Assembly (NCBI GenBank): GCA_009787175.1
Contig: WRGM01000062.1
Coordinates: forward strand, 1-5,209
DNA: 5,209 nucleotides
From: Candidatus Bathycorpusculum fermentans
GTDB taxonomy: Archaea; Thermoproteota; Bathyarchaeia; Bathyarchaeales; Bathycorpusculaceae
Direction: 5' to 3'
The translations under genes and the position numbers were made by a program. The notes beneath the pieces were generated by a model that had not been told where the DNA came from, did not search any database, and was given only the letters and a program-made list of their open reading frames with translations. Positions 1 through 5,209 of the stretch are shown piece after piece. Position 1 is the first letter of the stretch, and each line of letters opens with the position of its first letter.

Positions 1-74
1 TACCTGATACAACACCAAAATTTGACACCCTACAAGGAGCTGTATACAACTACCTTGAACATTCAAATTCTTAA
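1..74 (+). CDS. Possible C-terminal tail of an unidentified gene (partial)
   Basis: The third forward frame is open from the left edge to a TAA stop at 72-74 and reads PDTTPKFDTLQGAVYNYLEH followed by SNS. The mix of charged, aromatic and hydrophobic residues looks like genuine protein and ends shortly before a TATA-like stretch (85-92). Only 23 codons are visible, so I cannot name a family, and a chance open frame of this length is quite possible. Sequence to the left of the window would settle it. Confidence 0.3.
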   Translation, partial: PDTTPKFDTLQGAVYNYLEHSNS

Positions 75-125
75 GTTAATCCGCTATAATATGCATTTAT
101 GAAAGAACTAAAAAGAAGGCAAAAC

Positions 126-261
126 ATGAGTAAAGCAAATTTACGCATTTAATTACCAAAAAAATATCGGCAGTACTTTCTTATTTAAAGATTATGACAC
201 TCATAAAATTATTCTGTATGTATACAATAGCATCAACAGAACACAGTTTTTTCTAAAATAG
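126..261 (+). pseudogene. Degenerate small reading frame, unidentified
   Basis: An ATG at 126 has a Shine-Dalgarno-like GAAGG at 115-119 with a six-base spacer, and a TATA-like TATAATAT lies upstream at 85-92. In the ATG frame translation stops at once (MSKANLRI, TAA at 150-152). One base over, the frame is open from 130 to a TAG at 259-261 and reads protein-like text, including NIGSTFLFKDYDTHKIILYV and then YNSINRTQFFLK. A single-base frameshift just after the ATG would join the start signal to this 43-codon frame. I read it as the remains of a small gene or the 5' stub of a larger one. I do not recognise the family, and no neighbour gives a clue to its function. Confidence 0.3.
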
Positions 262-310
262 GAGGGATGTTTGGTTAAGTTTTGTTTCTTGACTTAAACG
301 CGAATGTTAT

Positions 311-1567
311 TCATAAGAGTTCTACCCCTAGTAGGATAATGTCTGCAATGGTCCATGTATCTATATAGTCCATGGAGAGGCTCATGTCTTCAGTTAGTAG
401 AAATATTGCAATACTTACAATAGCTAGTATACCCGCGACAATTAACCCTAGAAGGCTATGTAACCCCATTTTTTGTCCGGTTGATCGTCCGCTTAGCAAC
501 ATAAATAATGTATAGCTATGGTAGCTAAAATTATGCCAATTACACCTAGGACTAAGTTTGCAACAGATCATTTTGAGTCATCAACAGGTACCTCTTTGGG
601 TTCTACAGATACAGTTACAGTTGGACCTATAGGCGCTGGGGAGTATGTGGAGCTGAAGATACAGATGGCGTAGGCGAGGCAGATTCAGATGGAGCTGGTG
701 ATGCTGAGGCTGATGATGATGGAGAGGGTAAGGCGTTATAGTTGTTGTTTGTGTCCATTGTGCTATGTAATTAGCGTTACCTGTTACTGTTGTTGACGGG
801 TTAGGTGACCAGCCGTTAAAGGTCCAGCTTGGTTCATCTGTTACTGTGGGTGCAGTAGGAGTTTTATCGCCATAATGTAAGTTGTCTGTTGTTTGTGTTG
901 TAAATGTGCAGTGTGCGCCAGATGCATATGTTATTGTATAGCTGTTTTGTTGCCAAATTGCAAATAACTCTATCGCTTTGGATGGTAAATTTGGAATTGG
1001 TTGTAAATGTTGCAGTGGCATCAGAGGAGCGCTCTGACCAGCCTAGGAAAGAGTAGCCAAGTCGGGATAGACTGCCTTGTCCTGATACGGTTGTGGTTTC
1101 GTCTGCGAAATACTATGTGCCATCCACAGGAACTGAACTGCCTGTGGTACCATTAGCTCTATATGTAACCGTAAAATCACCATCATCTTCAACATATGCA
1201 CTCGCCTGTGTTCATTGTGCAACTGGCGTAACATCAGAGTCGGGCATAGTAAACTAACTACCCGGTACCGGCAAAGTAAATTTGACCATTATGTTGCCAA
1301 CCAGCAAACGTGTAACCCGCCTTTGTAGGGACACCAGCTAAAATATTTACAGTATCACCACTATGATACGCATTATTGTCCATTGGTGCACCAGAACCAC
1401 CATCTGCATCATATGTTACAAATTCTATCGTACTCATAAGCTCCTCACCAGTATCCGCTTAATCCGGATGACGACTATAACCTGGCAAGGTAAAGTCAAC
1501 ATATTCAGAGGTAAATGTAGTTATAACTGAGAAAACTTACAATTAATGTAGTATTTGTATTTTTCAT
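311..1567 (-). pseudogene. Decayed InlB B-repeat surface protein with C-terminal membrane module
   Basis: Piecing the minus-strand frames together gives a recognisable surface protein. It starts at ATG 1567 with MKNTNTTLIVSFL, like the beginning of a signal peptide. Three InlB B-type (Listeria-Bacteroides, Flg_new-like) repeats follow, with the hallmarks GYTFAGW, GYSFLGW and WTFNGW and the endings VAQ-TQ, AIWQQ and YIAQWTQ. Next comes a Ser/Pro/Ala linker (about 640-735), then VDDSK and a membrane module with hydrophobic segments around VANLVLGVIGIILATIAI and LLGLIVAGILAIVSIAIFLL, ending LTEDMSLSMDYIDTWT. Visible lesions are frameshifts near 1521-1530, 1250-1262, 963-972, 733-740, 640-650 and 501-520, and in-frame stops at 1459-1461, 1212-1214, 1113-1115 and 568-570 (TGA where Trp is expected). 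The family is extracellular and membrane-anchored, usually called adhesin-like; its ligand is unknown. So many lesions mean a dead gene, probably also internally deleted because the signal region runs almost directly into a repeat. Confidence 0.85.
757..1521 (-). repeat. Three diverged InlB B-type repeats in the pseudogene
   Basis: The first unit (about 1210-1435) runs from IEFVTYDADGGSG through AGWQHNGQIYFAG to the degraded PVAQ-TQ. The second (about 955-1190) runs from FTVTYRANGTTGSS through GYSFLGWSERS to FAIWQQ. The third (about 757-955) runs from YTITYASGAHCTF through WTFNGWSPN to YIAQWTQ. A fragment, TTFTSEYVDFTLPGY, precedes the first (1480-1521). The units share the opening T-Y-ANG pattern, the central Gly-aromatic-x-Phe-x-Gly-Trp core and the closing Trp-Gln, but differ widely in DNA sequence, so they are old duplications. 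The third unit is best preserved and has no internal stop. Confidence 0.75.
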
Positions 1568-2228
1568 ATGTCTCTTAGTGATACATCTATATTAATAAAT
1601 ATCGTGCAAGACGCGTACATGTTTTACTATGCTAGAGCAGCAGCTTATCTAACCGGTTTTTTTCGGGAATTTTACTTATGAAATTTTTAAAAAATGGGGT
1701 AAATTTACTTAAATATGTATAAAATATGTAAAAGTGTTTTATGAATTTGGCTATTTGTTGTAAATTTTTTCCATTCGAATATTTTTCGCATAACTATGAG
1801 GCAGATAAACACGTAAAATGGTTTGCATAGACATTATTTTATGTTAAATGAGCCACAATTACTGCTTATAACATCATTAGTTGTACGATTTGGACATTTT
1901 TTGATGTTTTTAACTCCGTTTTTTGTTGTTTTAAGCTGATTTTAGCAAATGATTATATAAGGTTCGCAGTAATTCGGAAAAAACGGTCTTCCAAAATGAC
2001 GAACTGCCATATTTTTTTGTGTTAATGAATTTATAGTAGCGTATTTAGATGGGAGATACCCGTAAAAGTACATGCTTTGTTATGAATTAACGATTTGTAG
2101 AAATATTTGTTGTTGTTTGTTGATTTTTGCTGTGTTTTGTTGATGCTTTTGTATACAGGTGTTGTATGGATAAGCTTATTTGGCAAGGGTTGTCACTATT
2201 ATTAGGGTTAGGTATGCAGGCAGATAAT
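1568..2228. other. AT-rich intergenic region with weak promoter-like boxes
   Basis: No convincing gene, tRNA or repeat array is visible on either strand. It contains T7 tracts at 1657-1663 and 2012-2018, an imperfect direct repeat (AAATATGTA at 1711-1719 and 1722-1730), and a near-palindromic TATA-like TTATATAA at 1953-1960 that could serve either strand. If this box drives nnr, the message would have a leader of roughly 240 bases. A start codon for nnr upstream of 2229 is possible: the frame stays open back to TTG 2127, and ATG 2166 has an AGGTG at 2157-2161. The extra N-terminal residues are not part of the known fold. Confidence 0.5.
1591..1599 (-). promoter_or_regulatory. TATA-like box in front of the surface-protein pseudogene
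   Basis: On the minus strand TTTATTAAT is centred about 28 bases upstream of the ATG at 1567. That is the usual archaeal distance from TATA box to transcription start, so the message would begin at or within a few bases of the ATG. No good Shine-Dalgarno sequence precedes this ATG, which fits leaderless transcription. AT-rich boxes are frequent in this DNA, so this is a suggestion only. Confidence 0.35.
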
Positions 2229-3761
2229 ATGTCTCTTCAAGTTTCCAGTCGTGAAATGCGTGCTATAGAGACTAATGCTGAGTATTTCGGCATTGGTTTA
2301 CTGCAGCTTATGGAAAATGCTGGCAGATGTGTTGCTCAAGCAGTTATGAAGCGTTTCTCTAATGTTGAGAGAATTGTGTTTTTTTGCGGTTTAGGCGGAA
2401 ATGGCGGCGATGGATTTGTTGCGGCGCGTCATCTTTTGGTGCAGGGTTATAATGTTACAGTCATTTTAGCTGGACGGAGTAGAGATATTTGTCATTCTGC
2501 GGCTGCTCAGAATTGGCGCGCTCTTAAAGCGGTTGTAGGTGAGCGTGTTTGTATGTTTGAGGTTTTGGATAGTTCAGCTATACCTGTGGTGGGAGCGGAT
2601 GTTGTTGTTGACGCTTTGTTGGGTACGGGTTCTAAGGGAGGTTTGCGTGCGCCTATTTTGCAACTGGTAGAGTGTATTAATTCTTTAAAGGCTTTCAAAA
2701 TTGCAGTTGATGTTCCAACGGGGGTGGATTCTGATACGGGTGAGGTCTTGAGTGGCGCTGTTAGGGCTGATTTAACTGTTACTTTTTATAAGTCTAAACC
2801 AGGGCTGGTTAATGCCCGTGGGTTTGTTGGGGATTTAGAGGTTTGTGATATTGGTTTGCCTTTTGAGCTTGAACGGTTAACTGGTTCAGGTGATGTAGGG
2901 TTAGCGTGTAAACCGCGTTTTTCAGATGCGCATAAGGGTTGTTTTGGACGTTTACTGGTTATTGGGGGTAGTAGTGTTTTTTCAGGTGCTCCCGCTCTTG
3001 CGTCTTTGGCGGCTTTGCGTACTGGTGTTGATGTTGTCTACACAGCATCTCCTGAGAGGACGGCTCATGATATAGCGGCGTTGTCGCCTGATTTAATTTC
3101 AGTAAACCTGTCAGGTGAAAATCTCTGCAGAGCTAATATAGATGAGCTAATACCCTACCTACAAATGATAGACGCCGTGGTTTTAGGGCCTGGTTTGGGT
3201 TTGAAGGCTGAAACGTGTGATTTTGTGAAATTATTTATTGACCATGTGGAAACGGCGGGGAAAACGTTGCTCCTAGATGCTGATGGACTAAAAGCATTTG
3301 CCTTCTGCAAACGACCTCTCAAAATTCCACTGGTACTCACTCCTCATATGGGCGAGTTTGAAGTACTTACAGGTAAAAGATTGCCAGAGAATATTGTAGA
3401 AAAAACAGATATCATTCAAAGAACTGCTAGAGAGCTTAACGCGGTACTATTAGTTAAAGGTAAGATAGATATCATCTGTAGCTCAAGTAGGATTAAATGG
3501 AATTTTACAGGTAACGCTGGCATGACTGTTGGCGGCACAGGAGATGTACTCTCAGGCATCATAGGCGCTCTGTTAGCGCAGAAAACAGCAGCATTTGAGG
3601 CCGCTACGGCAGGCGCATTTATTAACGGTGCATGCGGCGACTTTGCAGCATCTAAAAAGGGCTTTCATATACTCGCAAGTGACCTCTTAGAATGGATCCC
3701 CCAAACATGTACAGACCCCATGAGCCATTTAAAGGTGCAACACCATAGCAACAGATTTTGA
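2229..3761 (+). CDS. nnr: Bifunctional NAD(P)H-hydrate epimerase / ADP-dependent dehydratase
   Basis: Nnr repairs NADH and NADPH that have become hydrated. The N-terminal YjeF_N domain interconverts the R and S hydrates, and the C-terminal ribokinase-like YjeF_C domain dehydrates the S form using ADP; both are cytoplasmic. From ATG 2229 the protein has 510 residues, the normal length for the fused form. Epimerase signatures are LQLMENAGR (25-33), GLGGNGGDG (54-62), VVDALLGTG (126-134) and DVPTGVDSDTG (161-171, with the conserved Asp). Dehydratase signatures are HKGCFGRLLVIGGS (235-248), LGPGLG (319-324), LLDADGLKAF (348-357), LTPHMGEFEVLTG (370-382) and GMTVGGTGDVLSG (431-443), with the catalytic Asp at 439. 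I chose ATG 2229 because family members begin just before SSREMRA. ATG 2214, ATG 2166 and TTG 2127 would add 5, 21 or 34 residues. No key residue is missing, so it should be active. The end overlaps tsr3. Base composition changes inside the dehydratase half. Confidence 0.95.
   Translation: MSLQVSSREMRAIETNAEYFGIGLLQLMENAGRCVAQAVMKRFSNVERIVFFCGLGGNGGDGFVAARHLLVQGYNVTVILAGRSRDICHSAAAQNWRALKAVVGERVCMFEVLDSSAIPVVGADVVVDALLGTGSKGGLRAPILQLVECINSLKAFKIAVDVPTGVDSDTGEVLSGAVRADLTVTFYKSKPGLVNARGFVGDLEVCDIGLPFELERLTGSGDVGLACKPRFSDAHKGCFGRLLVIGGSSVFSGAPALASLAALRTGVDVVYTASPERTAHDIAALSPDLISVNLSGENLCRANIDELIPYLQMIDAVVLGPGLGLKAETCDFVKLFIDHVETAGKTLLLDADGLKAFAFCKRPLKIPLVLTPHMGEFEVLTGKRLPENIVEKTDIIQRTARELNAVLLVKGKIDIICSSSRIKWNFTGNAGMTVGGTGDVLSGIIGALLAQKTAAFEAATAGAFINGACGDFAASKKGFHILASDLLEWIPQTCTDPMSHLKVQHHSNRF
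3731..3737 (+). promoter_or_regulatory. Shine-Dalgarno sequence for tsr3 inside the nnr 3' end
   Basis: AAAGGTG lies within the nnr codons for Leu-Lys-Val (residues 501-503) and stands seven bases before an ATA codon at 3745, the ideal spacing for a ribosome-binding site. It matters because no ATG, GTG or TTG exists in the tsr3 frame between the upstream stop and residue 114. This site is the main argument for initiation at the ATA. Confidence 0.55.
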
Positions 3762-4335
3762 AAACAACCAAAACACGCCTAAAGAAGAAAAGAATGAAGC
3801 GGGTTCTGTAAGGATTAGTGTTTACCATGCTGCACAGGATGATCCAAAAAAGAACACTGCCCTACGCTTAAGTCGACGAGGTTACGTACGAATAGTTAAG
3901 AAAATACGCTTCCTACCCAAACGTGCTATAGTACTAAACCCCTTTAGCACCATAGCCTTCTCTCCTGCCGATCACAGTCGCCTTGAAAACTTTGGACTAG
4001 CCGCCCTAGACTGTAGTTGGGAGCAAGCCCAAAAAGTCCTAGGGGAACATGTCCGAGGTACCAGCCGATGCCTGCCCATATTAATGGCTAGCAATCCTGT
4101 AAATTTTGGAAAACTAACCAAGCTCTCAACAGCAGAAGCCCTAGCCGCCGCTTTATACATAGCCGGTTTTAAAGATAGCGCCGAGGAGATACTTAGCATT
4201 TTTACATGGGGACACACGTTTTTTGAGTTAAACAAACCCTTCCTTGACAAATATACTGTCGCTAAAGATAGCGAAGATATAATTAAAATACAAAAAATGC
4301 TATTTGAAAGCAACTCTAATAAAAGTAAACCCTAA
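3745..4335 (+). CDS. tsr3: Tsr3-family rRNA aminocarboxypropyltransferase, apparent ATA start
   Basis: Tsr3 (formerly DUF367) transfers the 3-amino-3-carboxypropyl group from S-adenosylmethionine to a uridine or pseudouridine in small-subunit rRNA (yeast 18S position 1191; the matching helix-31 loop in archaea). Counting from ATA 3745 gives 196 residues. The N-terminal domain shows the typical SVYHAAQDDPKKNTALRL (25-42), then IVLNPFSTIAFSPAD. The catalytic-domain signatures are LDCSWEQA (88-95), RCLPILMASNPVNFGKLTKL (108-127), STAEALAAALYI (128-139) and FTWGHTFFELN (153-163). All expected motifs are present, so the protein itself looks intact. The oddity is the start: the frame opens after a TAA at 3730-3732 and contains no ATG, GTG or TTG before ATG 4084, which would lose half the fold. 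ATA 3745 behind AAAGGTG gives MATDFENNQNTPKEE, a natural-looking N-terminus if it is read as Met. It overlaps nnr by 17 bases, implying a shared transcript. Alternatives are a recent ATG-to-ATA mutation, a sequencing error or a +1 frameshift from nnr. Confidence 0.9.
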   Translation: MATDFENNQNTPKEEKNEAGSVRISVYHAAQDDPKKNTALRLSRRGYVRIVKKIRFLPKRAIVLNPFSTIAFSPADHSRLENFGLAALDCSWEQAQKVLGEHVRGTSRCLPILMASNPVNFGKLTKLSTAEALAAALYIAGFKDSAEEILSIFTWGHTFFELNKPFLDKYTVAKDSEDIIKIQKMLFESNSNKSKP

Positions 4336-4369
4336 TGAGCAAATGTTACTAAATTAAATCTGCTCATTA
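4333..4369. repeat. Nine-bp perfect inverted repeat spanning the tsr3 stop
   Basis: TAATGAGCA at 4333-4341, which includes the tsr3 stop codon, is perfectly complementary to TGCTCATTA at 4361-4369, with a 19-base AT-rich loop. It could form a modest hairpin at the 3' end of the nnr-tsr3 message and protect or help end it, or it could be a protein-binding dyad. No T-run follows it immediately, so it is not a classical intrinsic terminator by itself. Confidence 0.5.
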
Positions 4370-4405
4370 CAACACTACTCGCAGAAAGACCAAAAAAGAA
4401 CAACA

Positions 4406-4412
4406 TTTTTTT
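4406..4412 (+). terminator. T7 tract, likely archaeal terminator for nnr-tsr3
   Basis: Seven consecutive T on the plus strand lie 71 bases after the tsr3 stop, downstream of the 9-bp hairpin and before the next gene. Archaeal RNA polymerase commonly terminates at such T-tracts without needing a hairpin. The position between two co-directional genes suits a terminator, but similar T7 runs occur by chance in this AT-rich DNA. Confidence 0.45.
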
Positions 4413-4449
4413 AACCTGAAATAACCCAAAAATATTTGGTGGAACATAC

Positions 4450-4758
4450 ATGGATAATTATAATAAAAAACTATTGCTAACAACATTACTATTACTTGTA
4501 ATACTGCTAACAACGCTGTCAGTATTTACCTTCAATCTAACGTTAAATAATACTGACAATGGAAAAATGTATGTTGAGGGTGTAATAAATGTTGGAAATG
4601 AAAGAGAGCTTAAAGCAGCTATACGCAATGCACCATCTTACATATTTACCATAATTGCGTTAGATAAAGATGTTTCACTTGCAGATACAACACTTGAAAT
4701 TCCATCAGATAAACATATTACGCTAACAAGTCTTGACGTATCAAAAGGGGTATTTTGA
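4450..4758 (+). pseudogene. N-terminal stub of an adhesin-like secreted protein, cut by an insertion
   Basis: ATG 4450 is preceded by GGTGGA (4438-4443) with a six-base spacer and by an AT-rich AAAAATATTT, so initiation signals look intact. Residues 1-6 are polar with lysines following, and residues 8-29 form a Leu-rich hydrophobic segment: a signal peptide or membrane anchor. The extracellular part reads VGNERELKAAIRNAPSY, then IIALDKDVSLADTTLEIP and KHITLTS. This resembles the first rung of the beta-helix, pectate-lyase-like repeats found in archaeal and gut bacterial adhesins. Such proteins normally run for many hundreds of residues, but here the frame stops at 4756-4758 after 102. The last eight residues (LDVSKGVF) fit no such repeat and lie where the minus-strand recombinase begins, so I infer that the gene was interrupted near 4731. 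It may belong to the same class of surface proteins as the pseudogene at the left. Confidence 0.65.
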
Positions 4759-5209
4759 AAAAGGCGGGGTCTTTGTTTTCGCCTGCCTTTAGGTAAAATG
4801 ACATTTTCTCCCTGCCCTCAACTACGACCTTAGCAAGTACTTCCTCGCATATCGAATCGCCGAATTCTTTAAGCCGCGCCAAACTTTCGATTGCTTGGTC
4901 AACGCTCTCCAACTTTTGCCGCAAATCCTCCGCAAGCTTATTCTCACCGTCCAAAACCGACAACCGTCTTTGCAAGTGATTTTGTTGCTTTTCGTACTCC
5001 GCATAGACTTTCCTATATTCAGCAAGCGTAATCAGCCTGTCAAGATGCATATTAATCAGCCGCGACTTCTTATCGGACAACTTATCAAGCCCCGCCAAAA
5101 CTTCCGCTAACTCGTCCCCCTTGTTCGGACAATCAGCAATCGCCTGACGCACACGCTCTTTTAACTCCCGCACAACAAAATCCTTATTCTCAATAACCTC
5201 ATTTAAAAC
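4718..5209 (-). CDS. Large serine recombinase, C-terminal part (runs off the right edge)
   Basis: The frame is open across the right edge (it reads VLNEVIENKDFVVRELKERV at the border) and ends at TAA 4718-4720, giving 163 visible residues. The opening segment corresponds to the stretch after the zinc ribbon in large serine recombinases. It is followed by a long, highly charged coiled coil with KSRLINMHLDRLITLAEYRK and YEKQQNHLQRRLSVLDGENK, the typical turn LDRLITLAEYRKVYAEYE, and a closing FGDSICEEVLAKVVVEGREK with MSFYLK. The catalytic N-terminal domain with the serine, and the zinc ribbon, would lie outside the window. These enzymes move integrative elements and IS-like or phage elements by site-specific strand exchange. 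Base content is about 48% G+C in a sampled 60 bases, against about 32% in the neighbouring stub, suggesting acquisition. The final residues (about RQDLLA) and the stop appear to be encoded by the interrupted host gene. Confidence 0.85.
   Translation of the reverse strand, partial: VLNEVIENKDFVVRELKERVRQAIADCPNKGDELAEVLAGLDKLSDKKSRLINMHLDRLITLAEYRKVYAEYEKQQNHLQRRLSVLDGENKLAEDLRQKLESVDQAIESLARLKEFGDSICEEVLAKVVVEGREKMSFYLKAGENKDPAFFKIPLLIRQDLLA
4732..5209. mobile_element. End of a serine-recombinase-carrying mobile element (approximate left boundary)
   Basis: The left boundary is inferred from where the adhesin-like reading stops making sense (after ITLTS, about 4731) and the recombinase C-terminus begins (by about 4757); it may fall anywhere in 4728-4757. 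No terminal inverted repeat or target duplication can be judged because the other end is outside the window. Having the recombinase gene at the very end of the element and pointing inward is usual for elements moved by large serine recombinases. Confidence 0.5.

Noticed and set aside
581..1021. 146-residue minus-strand frame taken as a separate gene
   Set aside because: Its middle is the third InlB repeat, but its beginning and its His/Leu-rich end are out-of-frame readings of the second repeat and the Ser/Pro linker, so it is a fragment of the pseudogene.
1113..1115. In-frame TAG as a pyrrolysine codon in the surface protein
   Set aside because: The same gene also carries TAA and TGA stops and several frameshifts, so simple decay explains it.
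1711..1730. AAATATGTA direct repeat as a possible array or iteron
   Set aside because: There are only two copies in very AT-rich DNA, with no further copies or spacers, so chance is the better explanation.
1568..2228. Possible tRNA, riboswitch or small RNA in the long intergenic region
   Set aside because: No cloverleaf, T-loop sequence, GC-rich stem set or known riboswitch core could be found by eye on either strand.
3972..4313. 113-residue minus-strand frame opposite tsr3
   Set aside because: It is a shadow of the conserved Tsr3 sequence and has no domain-like features of its own.
4084..4335. 83-residue protein starting at ATG 4084
   Set aside because: The ATG falls inside the conserved PILMASNPVNFG motif, and the upstream frame encodes the missing half of Tsr3, including DCSW.
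4895..5110. 71-residue plus-strand frame in the recombinase region
   Set aside because: It is the antisense shadow of the recombinase coiled coil, which has clear family features on the minus strand.

Overview
The window looks like archaeal chromosome from a low-GC, probably host- or gut-associated lineage. Three things point to archaea. There is a Tsr3-type rRNA aminocarboxypropyltransferase, a family of archaea and eukaryotes. The fused NAD(P)H-hydrate repair enzyme has archaeal-style motifs. There are TATA-like boxes and T-tracts but no bacterial -35/-10 pairs. The Nnr motif wording (EYFGI/LQLMENAG, a tail ending DPMSHLKV) recalls Bathyarchaeia and related TACK archaea, and InlB-repeat surface proteins are common in gut archaea. 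This placement is a tentative recollection, not a search result.

Layout from left to right: (i) bases 1-261 hold a possible 23-codon gene tail and a small degenerate reading frame, neither identified. (ii) Bases 311-1567 on the minus strand are a heavily decayed surface-protein gene. It has at least three InlB B-type (Flg_new-like) repeats, a Ser/Pro/Ala-rich linker and a C-terminal membrane module, with at least nine frameshifts or stops. (iii) Bases 1568-2228 are an AT-rich intergenic stretch with weak promoter-like boxes. (iv) Bases 2229-3761 encode Nnr on the plus strand, followed in overlap by tsr3 at 3745-4335. This is the only intact, conserved part of the window. (v) A 9-bp inverted repeat and a T7 tract lie behind tsr3. 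(vi) Bases 4450 to about 4731 are the N-terminal stub of a second secreted or membrane-anchored adhesin-like gene. (vii) From about 4732 to the right edge is the C-terminal coiled-coil part of a large serine recombinase on the minus strand, which appears to have cut the stub off.

Nnr repairs damaged NAD(P)H and Tsr3 modifies small-subunit rRNA. Their overlap suggests one transcript and coupled translation rather than a shared pathway. Both flanking surface-protein genes are broken, one by point decay and one by insertion, so the window reads as a housekeeping pair in eroding accessory DNA.

I see no convincing undescribed defence, CRISPR or RNA system here. The most unusual signal is tsr3: its conserved protein starts with no in-frame ATG, GTG or TTG. 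A well-spaced Shine-Dalgarno sequence instead sits in front of an ATA codon, and a UUU-UGA slippery site nearby offers an alternative explanation.
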